Positions 1 to 5,215 of a stretch of 5,215 nt of DNA are shown piece after piece. Below the pieces are notes generated by a model. It saw nothing but the letters and a program-made list of their open reading frames with translations, was not told where the DNA came from and searched no databases. Both the position numbers and the translations under genes were made by a program. This DNA comes from Gammaproteobacteria bacterium (lineage in GTDB: Bacteria > Pseudomonadota > Gammaproteobacteria > Granulosicoccales > Granulosicoccaceae). The stretch's first letter is position 1. Every line of letters starts with the position of its first letter. The stretch is taken from positions 1 to 5,215 of the forward strand of contig DOIU01000459.1 in assembly GCA_003511825.1 (NCBI GenBank). The letters run 5' to 3'.

Positions 1-7
1 AATATAT

Positions 8-13
8 TATAAT
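8..13 (+). promoter_or_regulatory. Possible -10 box (TATAAT) upstream of fumC
   Basis: A perfect TATAAT hexamer lies in an AT-rich stretch at the left edge, about 200 nt before the fumC start. The matching -35 would fall outside the window, so the promoter cannot be completed from what is visible. If it is used, the fumC transcript would carry a leader of roughly 190 nt. It could also serve an unseen feature to the left, or be chance in an AT-rich patch. Confidence 0.3.
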
Positions 14-38
14 CTACTGAAACGGACGCCTCCTCATC

Positions 39-58
39 GCACACAAGCCGCACACAAG
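39..58. repeat. 9-bp tandem direct repeat in the fumC leader
   Basis: GCACACAAG occurs at 39-47 and again at 50-58, so the two copies start 11 bp apart, about one helical turn. The second copy also overlaps a small hairpin (CCGCA at 48-52 pairing with TGCGG at 60-64). The repeat is exact, but its role is unknown: it could be a protein-binding site, a leader structure or chance. The rest of the 1-210 leader shows no open reading frame with a convincing start and no other structure I can support. Confidence 0.35.
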
Positions 59-210
59 ATGCGGTAGCGCACAACACCCAACCGGGCTGACCGACCAACC
101 AAAGCCAGTCCGGAATCGGTAAATCACAGCGACCACATGCGAGCGAGACCAGATGTCGTCTATGACCAGAACACCCTGACACACAGGGACAACATAAAAA
201 CAGGTGTAAG

Positions 211-1602
211 ATGAGCAGCACTCGAGTAGTACGTGACAGCATGGGTGAAATGACCGTACCTGCAGACGCGTTGTACGGCGCCCAGACGCAACGAGCTATT
301 AATAACTTCCCCATTAGCGGGCAGAGCATGCCAGAGTCGTTTATTCGCGCTCTGATTCTGATCAAGTCCGCCGCCGCAAAGACCAATACAGAGCTTGAGC
401 AAATTTCGCCTGAAATGGGCAAAGCCATTGAGCAAGCAGCAGAAACGCTGCTGGCGGATCCATCCCTGATGTCGCACTTCCCGGTGGATGTTTACCAAAC
501 CGGCTCCGGCACCAGCACTAATATGAATGCCAATGAAGTCTTGGCCACCATCGCGACAGGGATTTATGCCCAGGAGAACGATGGCAGTGTCGGTGCGAAC
601 GACCACATCAACTATGGCCAAAGCAGCAACGACATCATTCCTTCCACAATTCACGTCAGCGCGGCTATCGCCCTGAACGATCGGCTGCTGCCTGCCCTGA
701 CGCACCTGGAATCCGCCATCCGCGCGAAGTCTGAGAGCGTTCACAGCTATGTAAAAACCGGCCGCACCCATCTGATGGATGCCATGCCCGTCCGCCTCAG
801 CCAAAGCCTGGATGCGTGGGCAGACCAAGTGGCCATGAACATTGATCGCCTCAAGGCACTGCAACCGCAATTGCAGAGCTTGGCGCTGGGCGGCACCGCT
901 GTCGGTACCGGCATCAATGCACACCCGGAATTCGCGGTGAAATTCAACGCGACGCTGAGCCAGATGACAGGCCTGGCCTTCACACCCGCTGATAACTTCT
1001 TCACGCACATCGGTTCGCAAGACATCGCCGCCGCCGTTTCCGGCCAGCTCAAGGCATGCGCCGTCACGCTGATGAAAATCGCCAATGACCTGCGCTGGAT
1101 GAACTCCGGTCCCCTGGCGGGCTTGGGAGAAATTGAGTTGCAGGCGCTGCAACCGGGTTCTTCCATCATGCCCGGCAAGGTTAATCCGGTCATTCCGGAA
1201 GCAGCGGCCATGGTCTGTGCACAAGTCATCGGCAACGACACCGCGATTACCGTCGCCGGCCAGTCTGGCAACTTTGAACTCAACGTCATGTTGCCGCTGG
1301 TGGCCAAGAATCTGCTCGACAGTCTGGACACACTCGCGACCGTGAGTGTCGAGCTCGCCGACAAGGCAATCACCACCTTCAAGGTCAATGAGGAAAAACT
1401 GCAGGAAGCTCTGGCTCGCAACCCCATATTAGTGACCGCACTCAACCCCATCATCGGCTATGAAAAAGCGGCGCAAATCGCCAAGAAAGCCTATGCCGAG
1501 GGACGTGCCATCATTGACGTGGCTAGCGACGAAACCGATTTGGCTCGCGAAGAACTACAAAAACTACTCGACCCTGCCCGCCTGACTGAGGGCGGACTTT
1601 AA
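211..1602 (+). CDS. fumC: Class II fumarate hydratase (fumarase C)
   Basis: This cytoplasmic TCA-cycle enzyme reversibly hydrates fumarate to L-malate. It belongs to the iron-independent, homotetrameric class II group of the aspartase/fumarase superfamily. The 463-residue product is the usual full length. The family signature GSSIMPGKVNP is at residues 316-326 and holds the catalytic-loop serine and the substrate-contacting Lys and Asn. Other active-site segments are TGSGTSTNMNANE (97-109), GQSSNDIIPS (136-145) and GRTHLMDAMP (184-193). The last of these carries the Thr-His pair equivalent to E. coli FumC Thr187/His188, with numbering shifted by one. The ATG at 211 follows AGG at 202-204 with a 6-nt gap. 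No key residue is missing. Class II fumarases often back up iron-sulfur fumarases under iron limitation or oxidative stress, but nothing visible here shows such control. Azurin follows after 28 nt with no terminator between, so co-transcription is likely. Confidence 0.97.
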   Translation: MSSTRVVRDSMGEMTVPADALYGAQTQRAINNFPISGQSMPESFIRALILIKSAAAKTNTELEQISPEMGKAIEQAAETLLADPSLMSHFPVDVYQTGSGTSTNMNANEVLATIATGIYAQENDGSVGANDHINYGQSSNDIIPSTIHVSAAIALNDRLLPALTHLESAIRAKSESVHSYVKTGRTHLMDAMPVRLSQSLDAWADQVAMNIDRLKALQPQLQSLALGGTAVGTGINAHPEFAVKFNATLSQMTGLAFTPADNFFTHIGSQDIAAAVSGQLKACAVTLMKIANDLRWMNSGPLAGLGEIELQALQPGSSIMPGKVNPVIPEAAAMVCAQVIGNDTAITVAGQSGNFELNVMLPLVAKNLLDSLDTLATVSVELADKAITTFKVNEEKLQEALARNPILVTALNPIIGYEKAAQIAKKAYAEGRAIIDVASDETDLAREELQKLLDPARLTEGGL

Positions 1603-1620
1603 CTTCTTTACCTCACTCTT

Positions 1621-1624
1621 GGAG
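1621..1624 (+). promoter_or_regulatory. Shine-Dalgarno that sets the azurin start
   Basis: GGAG lies 6 nt before the ATG at 1631. This favours the ATG over an in-frame TTG at 1619, which would add four residues in front of a signal peptide that is already complete. Confidence 0.7.
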
Positions 1625-1630
1625 CTTCTT

Positions 1631-2086
1631 ATGAACAAGGTAAAACTCGGTCTTTTTTCTGTACTCTTGCTGCTCGGTGCTGCGAAAACGGCAATGGCGG
1701 ACGATTGCCAATTGACCATTGACGCAAACGACGCCATGGCGTTTAGCGCTAACCAAATGAGCGCCCCTGCAAGCTGTAAGGAAGTCACCGTGACACTGAA
1801 CCACACAGGCCGACTGCCCGCCAACACCATGGGGCACAACTGGGTGCTCACCACTGCAGGTGACTTCAAAGACGTCGCCACTGCAGGCATGAGCGCCGGG
1901 CTCGACAACCACTACGTACCGCAGGGTGATGCGCGCGTTTTGGCTGCGACCAAAATCATCGGCGGCGGCGAGACTGACAGCATTACCTTCAGCACAGAAG
2001 CACTGACAGCGGGCGAAGAGTACACCTTCTTCTGCTCGTTCCCTGGGCACTGGGCGATCATGAAAGGTAGCTTCAAGCTGATGTAA
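1631..2086 (+). CDS. azu: Azurin, periplasmic type I copper protein
   Basis: Azurin is a small blue copper protein that carries single electrons in the periplasm, classically between cytochromes and acceptors such as nitrite reductase or cytochrome c peroxidase. The precursor has 151 residues. It begins with a Sec signal peptide: Lys at 3 and 5, a hydrophobic core at about 6-18, and cleavage after AMA at 21-23. This leaves a 128-residue mature protein, the same length as Pseudomonas azurin. In mature numbering every copper ligand is in its canonical place: Gly45 and His46 in GHNW, then Cys112, His117 and Met121 in CSFPGHWAIM. Cys3 and Cys26 form the expected disulfide pair, and His35 and Trp48 are conserved. 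The gene is probably the second of a fumC-azurin transcript and ends at a strong terminator. The physiological partner cannot be told from this window, since no cytochrome or denitrification gene is present. Confidence 0.96.
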   Translation: MNKVKLGLFSVLLLLGAAKTAMADDCQLTIDANDAMAFSANQMSAPASCKEVTVTLNHTGRLPANTMGHNWVLTTAGDFKDVATAGMSAGLDNHYVPQGDARVLAATKIIGGGETDSITFSTEALTAGEEYTFFCSFPGHWAIMKGSFKLM

Positions 2087-2091
2087 TCCAG

Positions 2092-2124
2092 AGCCGTTGC
2101 CAAAGGATTCGGCACACAACGGCT
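2092..2124. other. Inverted repeat downstream of azurin
   Basis: AGCCGTTG at 2092-2099 is exactly complementary to CAACGGCT at 2117-2124, giving an 8-bp stem with a 17-nt loop just after the azurin stop. There is no T tract after it on either strand, so it is not a terminator by itself. It may stabilise the azurin mRNA 3' end, or help stop LysR read-through from the other side. Confidence 0.4.
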
Positions 2125-2129
2125 GTAAA

Positions 2130-2161
2130 GTGCGGCGTCATCCTGGCGCCGCACCTTTTTT
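2130..2161 (+). terminator. Rho-independent terminator of the fumC-azurin unit
   Basis: GTGCGGCG (2130-2137) pairs perfectly with CGCCGCAC (2147-2154). This gives an 8-bp GC-rich stem with a 9-nt loop, followed by six T residues at 2156-2161. It lies 43 nt after the azurin stop. The loop and 3' arm overlap the last codons and stop of the convergent LysR gene. On the opposite strand only three T residues follow the stem, so termination there is expected to be weaker. Confidence 0.85.
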
Positions 2162-3073
2162 ATCACACTGCGACGCATCCACGTGTTGCGCGACGAAATC
2201 AATAAAACTCCGCACCTTTGACGGCATATGTCGTCGACTGGGATACACCAAAAAGATATCAATACGCGGGCGACGATACTCCCGAAACAGCTCGACAAGC
2301 TGGCCCGTTTCCAATTCATCGGCCAAATTAAACGTCGGCAACTGGGTGATACCCTGCCCCGCCAAGCACAAAGACAACTCCATCTCCGGGCTGTTCGTTA
2401 TGATGCGACTCTTCAGACGCACCGCTATCTCGCGACCATCATGGTGTTCATAGGTCCACAGTTCAGGCTGCTTGAGATAGCGGTAACTGATCGTCTGGTG
2501 ATGCACCAACTCCTCGGGACTGGCTGGGCACCCATGCGCTTGCAAATACGCCGGCGACGCCAGGGTGACACCGGCGGCACGCAGTATGCGACGGCTCACC
2601 AAGCTGGAATCTTCCAATTGCCCTGCCGCACGGATGGACACATCAATCCCTTCCGCCACAATATCCACATGGCGATCATCCAAATCCAAATCCAAGCGGA
2701 CTTTCGGATAGCGCGTTGCGTACGCGACCAGCAACGGACGCAGTCGAGACAAACCAAAACTCACCGGACAGCTGATCTTTAAGGTGCCACTCGGCTCCTG
2801 TTGCTGCCCGCCGAGCAGATGTTGCACCTGCTCCGCATCCTGAATGATCTGCTGACACTGCTGGAAATACAGCTGGCCTTCATCGGTGAGACTCAATGAC
2901 CGTGTCGTGCGGTGCAACAATCTCACACCGATACGTGACTCTAATTTGTTAATTGACTTGCTGATGTACGAATTGGAGTGCCCGCTGCTCTCAGCCGCTG
3001 CGGTAAAACTGCCACGTTTGACCACCTCCACAAACACCAACACCCCATCCAAGAGTTGGCCGTTATACCGCAT
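2138..3073 (-). CDS. LysR-family transcriptional regulator (CrgA/DmlR-like)
   Basis: This is a DNA-binding regulator of about 311 residues, the normal LysR size. Residues about 6-64 form the winged helix-turn-helix, with the typical pattern GSFTAAAESSGHSNSYISKS leading into KLESRIGVRLLHRTTRSLSLTDEG. A linker helix follows, then a periplasmic-binding-protein-like effector domain from about residue 93 (SGTLKISCPVSFG) to about 297. The style resembles the CrgA/DmlR/AaeR branch; the effector is unknown. An ATG at 3073 is directly preceded by an in-frame GTG at 3076. GAGG at 3084-3081 sits 7 nt before the ATG but only 4 nt before the GTG, so the ATG is preferred. The gene diverges from the flavoprotein gene at 3209, the usual arrangement for a LysR regulator and its target. 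Its stop codon lies inside the loop of the azurin terminator, so the two units converge with no spare sequence. No frameshift or missing domain is seen. Confidence 0.93.
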   Translation of the reverse strand: MRYNGQLLDGVLVFVEVVKRGSFTAAAESSGHSNSYISKSINKLESRIGVRLLHRTTRSLSLTDEGQLYFQQCQQIIQDAEQVQHLLGGQQQEPSGTLKISCPVSFGLSRLRPLLVAYATRYPKVRLDLDLDDRHVDIVAEGIDVSIRAAGQLEDSSLVSRRILRAAGVTLASPAYLQAHGCPASPEELVHHQTISYRYLKQPELWTYEHHDGREIAVRLKSRIITNSPEMELSLCLAGQGITQLPTFNLADELETGQLVELFREYRRPRIDIFLVYPSRRHMPSKVRSFIDFVAQHVDASQCDKKGAAPG

Positions 3074-3080
3074 CACTCAC

Positions 3081-3084
3081 CCTC
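3081..3084 (-). promoter_or_regulatory. Shine-Dalgarno that sets the LysR start
   Basis: On the minus strand GAGG (3084 to 3081) stands 7 nt upstream of the ATG at 3073. The neighbouring GTG at 3076 would leave only 4 nt, which is tight, so the ATG is the better start. Confidence 0.55.
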
Positions 3085-3099
3085 TACCACCAGATCGCC

Positions 3100-3128
3100 A
3101 ACAATTAATAGCCGTATGGAAACAATTA
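3100..3128. repeat. AACAATTA direct repeat, 21-bp period
   Basis: AACAATTA occurs at 3100-3107 and 3121-3128. The copies start 21 bp apart, two helical turns, so they lie on the same face of the DNA, and 9 of 10 bases match if two more positions are included. The position between a LysR gene and its divergent neighbour makes a regulator-binding role plausible. LysR sites are more often inverted (T-N11-A), and a chance match in AT-rich DNA is possible. Confidence 0.4.
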
Positions 3129-3208
3129 TTTCACAGAACACTCATTACTGCTCGGTCGTGGCTAATCTACACTGATGCCACACCACCCACAACCCCACGA
3201 GGCTTGGC

Positions 3209-3742
3209 ATGAACGTACTGGCATTTGCCGCAAGTAGCAGCAAGAATTCCATTAACAAAAAGCTCGTTACCTACGCCGCGGGCTTACTGGAACAGGCACA
3301 GGTCGAGATTCTGGATATCAACGACTATGAGATGCCGCTCTTCAGCTAAGACCGAGAACAAGAACTCGGGCAGCCCGACGCCGCCAAAGCGTTCTTCACC
3401 AAAATCGGCGCGGCGGACGCACTGCTCATTGCTTATGCCGAGCACAATGGCTCCTACACCGCCGCCTTTAAAAACCTGTTCGACTGGACTTCGCGCATTG
3501 ACGCAAAGGTCTACCAAGGCAAGCGCATGGTACTGCTCGCGACATCACCGGGCCCTGGCGGCGCACAGAGCGTGCTCGCTAGCGCCAAAACCTCCGCGCC
3601 CTACTTTGGCGGTGAGGTACTCGCGGACCTGTCTGTCCCCAGCTTCTACGACGCCTTTGATGCTGAGCGCAACGAGCTGAACGATTCGGCGCTCAAACAG
3701 CGCCTTGTCGATGCGGTTAAGACGCTGGCCACACCGCGCTAG
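3209..3742 (+). pseudogene. NAD(P)H-dependent FMN reductase-like flavoprotein, interrupted by an in-frame stop
   Basis: Read through, this frame encodes a 177-codon flavodoxin-fold protein of the NADPH-dependent FMN reductase family, related to flavin, quinone or chromate reductases. The start is firm: ATG at 3209 with GAGG 6 nt upstream (3199-3202). The N-terminal FMN phosphate loop is visible (FAASSSKNSIN, codons 6-16). So are the flavin-site segment AEHNGSYTAAFKNLFDW and the later TSPGPGGAQSVL loop. Codon 47 is TAA (3347-3349), in the middle of MPLFS-stop-DREQE, where relatives continue without a break. Reading frame and family likeness are intact on both sides, so the lesion is one nonsense codon and not a frameshift. 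The product would be a 46-residue fragment. The next in-frame ATG is at 3527 and would give only the C-terminal 71 residues, without the FMN loop. The lack of other damage points to a very recent mutation or a sequencing error. It is the likely target of the divergent LysR gene. Confidence 0.85.
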
Positions 3743-3780
3743 CGCTCAGCTCACACGAGCTCTAAAACCCTTCACTTCAG

Positions 3781-3817
3781 ACACCGTGGGTTTAGCCAAT
3801 CGCCAAACCCGCGGTGT
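3781..3817. other. Strong 13-bp hairpin between the flavoprotein and sigma genes
   Basis: ACACCGTGGGTTT (3781-3793) pairs with AAACCCGCGGTGT (3805-3817) around an 11-nt loop; 12 pairs are Watson-Crick and one is T-G. It begins 38 nt after the flavoprotein stop, where a terminator would be expected, but TTCCTGTATG follows instead of a T run, so it is not a standard intrinsic terminator. It could be a degraded terminator, an mRNA 3'-end stabiliser or an operator. Confidence 0.55.
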
Positions 3818-3898
3818 TCCTGTATGCGGTAACCCGTCACGCCCTGCCCGACGGCCTCAAACTCTCACTGCCCACGCGCTGCATACGAATGATTTGTC

Positions 3899-3927
3899 TT
3901 TACATTTATCGCGGTCGTCAGCAGAAT
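3899..3927 (+). promoter_or_regulatory. Candidate sigma-70 promoter for the ECF sigma gene
   Basis: TTTACA (3899-3904, five of six matches to TTGACA) is followed after exactly 17 nt by CAGAAT (3922-3927, four of six matches to TATAAT). Transcription would start near 3934 and leave a leader of about 36 nt before the ATG at 3970. The area is locally AT-rich. No good Fur box is recognisable, although iron control is common for this gene type. Confidence 0.4.
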
Positions 3928-3969
3928 CGCCTCTTTTCGCTCAACCTGAGCGCGGCGCACTGACGAGTC

Positions 3970-4482
3970 ATGGCAAACTCCGACACTCTGCACATCTTTG
4001 CAAGACACCGCGAGGACATCGTCAGCTACGCAGAGACTATCGTTAACGACAAACACAGAGCGGAAGACATCGCCCAAGATGCGTACTTGCGCTTTGAGGC
4101 GGCCCAAGCACCCGGTCGGCCAACAGGCTCCATCGGATACCTCCTCCGAATCGTCCGAAATCTAGCCATTGACTACCGACGACGAAAAGCGCTGGAAAAC
4201 ACGTTATTTATGCAGGACGGTGCTGATCTCATGAACACACTGCCTGAAGCCGGCCCCTCGACTGAACGTCAGGCAGTGATTGATGACGAGCTCAACCAAT
4301 TGAGGCTTGCCTTAAATGACTTGCCAGAACGAACGCGCATAGCGATGGAGATGCACAGTTTTGGAGGTTACAAACTGCGCGAAATCGCCGATCACCTCGA
4401 CATATCCATATCTATGGCCCAAGTGCTGGTAAAAGAGGGCGTAAAACATTGCCAAAAGCACTTAGCCCGATCCGACGTATGA
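3970..4482 (+). CDS. FecI-like ECF RNA polymerase sigma factor
   Basis: This is a 170-residue extracytoplasmic-function sigma-70 factor, which directs RNA polymerase to a small regulon when its partner anti-sigma factor signals. Region 2 spans about residues 9-75, with the core-binding and -10-recognition stretch AEDIAQDAYLRF and the following LLRIVRNLAIDYRRRK. Region 4 spans about 115-165: LNDLPERTRIAMEMHSFGGY, then the helix-turn-helix LREIADHLDISISMAQVLVKEG and CQKHL, close to the FecI pattern for -35 recognition. Regions 1.1 and 3 are absent, as is normal for ECF factors. The ATG at 3970 is the first start after an in-frame TGA at 3961-3963. Its ribosome site is weak (GACGAG just upstream), so translation may be modest. 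A FecR-like gene follows, which supports assignment to the FecI group that usually serves iron or other TonB-dependent uptake. The inducing substrate cannot be read from this window. Confidence 0.93.
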   Translation: MANSDTLHIFARHREDIVSYAETIVNDKHRAEDIAQDAYLRFEAAQAPGRPTGSIGYLLRIVRNLAIDYRRRKALENTLFMQDGADLMNTLPEAGPSTERQAVIDDELNQLRLALNDLPERTRIAMEMHSFGGYKLREIADHLDISISMAQVLVKEGVKHCQKHLARSDV

Positions 4483-4501
4483 ATTCAGTCGCATAACGTT
4501 T

Positions 4502-4548
4502 GGATCAATTCCGCGTTCACGACCTCTTGATCCCCTACCCAAGGATCA
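4502..4548. repeat. GGATCA repeat cluster between the sigma and FecR genes
   Basis: GGATCAA (4502-4508) is mirrored by TTGATCC (4527-4533), a 7-bp inverted repeat with an 18-nt loop, and GGATCA occurs a third time at 4543-4548. The cluster fills the gap between two genes that are usually almost touching. It could be an operator or a weak mRNA structure that separates their expression. There is no T run, so it is not a terminator. A good promoter is not visible: TTGATC at 4527 and TATCAA at 4552 are 19 nt apart, which is poor spacing. Confidence 0.35.
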
Positions 4549-4626
4549 CGGTATCAATAAATCCTGGAACAGGTCTGAACACAGAACGCTACAATGACTG
4601 CAGTTCCCACTGGAAGCACGAGACCA

Positions 4627-5215
4627 ATGTCTGACCGTGAGTTGGCTGAAGACCAAGCGGCCGAATGGGCCGTCTTGCTGAGTGATAACCCTGATGACTC
4701 AGCACTGTACGCGCAGTTCTACGCGTGGCTGGAGGCCAGCGAGCTCAATGCTGAATGCTGGCAGCGTGTGTGGCGAACCTACGAAGGGCTCGGCAAGCTA
4801 CATCCAACAACGCAGGCATCCTGGCCACACCGCAAACACGCTACCGCCCCCGCGACACCCTCTCGCCGGTGGCTTTGGGCACCCGCATTTGCGTTGAGCG
4901 GCCTGCTGCTCATTTTTGCCCCGAACATCTTCACCCGCCTTGAGACGGACCACGCCAGCTCAACAGGTGAAGTACGCACAGTGATACTCGACGATGGCAG
5001 TAGCATCACCCTCGCGCCAGAGAGCGCTATCCAGATCAACTTCACACGTGAGCACCGCCGCGTCACTCTGCATCACGGCGCTGCTTTTGTTGATGTCGCA
5101 AGCGACCCTAACCGCCCGTTCTCGGTCTTAGCGAGGGATACTGTCGCGACCGCGCTAGGCACCGCATTTGGCGTACGTCATACCCAGAAAGGGACAAGTA
5201 TTGGTGTAACCCATG
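4627..5215 (+). CDS. FecR-like anti-sigma factor / sigma regulator, 3' end outside the window
   Basis: This is the inner-membrane partner of the upstream sigma factor. In the FecR family the cytoplasmic N terminus binds the sigma factor and the periplasmic part receives a signal from a TonB-dependent outer-membrane receptor. The 196 visible residues show the FecR N-terminal domain (DUF4880-like, AEDQAAEWAVLL at 7-18 and FYAWLEAS at 31-38). A single membrane segment follows at about 82-99 (WLWAPAFALSGLLLIFAP) after a positive RR, as expected for cytoplasm-in topology. The periplasmic FecR domain starts at about 112, with GEVRTVILDDGSSITLAPES, VTLHHGAAFVDV and ATALGTAFGVR. The frame is open to the right edge, where perhaps a third of the usual protein is missing. 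The start is uncertain: ATG at 4627 has GGAAG 10 nt upstream, while ATG at 4594 adds eleven residues and has no clear ribosome site. An in-frame TGA at 4576 rules out anything longer. Confidence 0.9.
   Translation, partial: MSDRELAEDQAAEWAVLLSDNPDDSALYAQFYAWLEASELNAECWQRVWRTYEGLGKLHPTTQASWPHRKHATAPATPSRRWLWAPAFALSGLLLIFAPNIFTRLETDHASSTGEVRTVILDDGSSITLAPESAIQINFTREHRRVTLHHGAAFVDVASDPNRPFSVLARDTVATALGTAFGVRHTQKGTSIGVTH

Larger units (their letters stand above)
3074..3208. promoter_or_regulatory. Divergent promoter region between the LysR and flavoprotein genes
   Basis: These 135 nt separate two divergently transcribed genes and must hold both start sites. The middle (about 3100-3131) is AT-rich and carries the direct repeat listed separately. 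I could not find a convincing -35/-10 pair in either direction. Autoregulation by the LysR protein is the usual arrangement for this layout and is inferred, not shown. Confidence 0.55.

Noticed and set aside
160..1224. Long open frame of 354 codons on the minus strand across fumC
   Set aside because: It lies antisense to a complete, motif-verified fumarase. Its translation is rich in Arg, Gln and Cys and has no recognisable domain, so it is a by-product of fumC codon usage.
1619..1630. TTG at 1619 as the azurin start
   Set aside because: It would overlap the GGAG ribosome site at 1621-1624 and add residues before an already complete signal peptide; ATG at 1631 is correctly spaced.
2228..2782. 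Plus-strand open frame of 184 codons inside the LysR gene
   Set aside because: It is antisense to the LysR effector domain and shows no domain and no convincing ribosome site.
3225..3680. Plus-strand open frame of 151 codons overlapping the broken flavoprotein gene
   Set aside because: It is the +1 shadow of the flavoprotein frame. Its translation is Ser/Pro/Arg-rich and has no family likeness, while the real frame keeps family motifs on both sides of the stop.
3209..3742. Stop-codon reassignment or selenocysteine-type recoding in the flavoprotein
   Set aside because: The codon is TAA, not TGA, and TAA ends fumC and azurin normally in the same window.
3887..3910. Possible Fur box before the sigma factor gene
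   Set aside because: The best ungapped alignments to the 19-bp consensus give about 9 matches, which is too weak to call despite the expected iron link.
4502..4533. Terminator after the sigma factor gene
   Set aside because: The 7-bp inverted repeat has an 18-nt loop and no T run after it.

Overview
The window looks like ordinary chromosomal DNA from a gammaproteobacterium. The evidence is a class II fumarase, a periplasmic azurin very close to the Pseudomonas type, a CrgA/DmlR-like LysR regulator, and a FecI/FecR-type sigma/anti-sigma pair. Base composition is moderately GC-rich with AT-rich intergenic patches. I cannot name the genus with confidence. There are no tRNA or rRNA genes, insertion sequences, CRISPR arrays or phage genes.

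Layout. Bases 1-210 are a leader with a perfect TATAAT near the left edge. Then come fumC (211-1602, +) and, only 28 nt later with no terminator between, an azurin gene (1631-2086, +). Azurin ends at a tandem hairpin region whose second stem is a good intrinsic terminator. That terminator overlaps the last codons of a convergent LysR-family gene (2138-3073, -). A 135-nt AT-rich divergent promoter region follows. It carries an 8-bp direct repeat spaced 21 bp apart. On its far side is a NAD(P)H-dependent FMN-reductase-like flavoprotein gene (3209-3742, +), broken by one in-frame TAA at codon 47. After a strong 13-bp hairpin (3781-3817) comes a FecI-like ECF sigma factor (3970-4482, +). The N-terminal part of a FecR-like anti-sigma factor (4627 to the right edge, +) completes the window and runs off it.

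How the genes work together. FumC (TCA cycle) and azurin (periplasmic copper electron carrier) are probably co-transcribed. That would place a central-metabolism enzyme and a respiratory electron carrier under one promoter. The LysR protein and the divergent flavoprotein form a classic regulator-target pair, but the target is apparently inactivated or contains a sequencing error. The sigma factor and FecR protein form a cell-surface signalling cassette. In this family it normally controls a TonB-dependent receptor, which would be expected just beyond the right edge.

I did not find an undescribed system here. The observations most worth checking are the single nonsense codon in an otherwise intact flavoprotein gene, the fumC-azurin linkage, and the terminator built into the convergent LysR gene.
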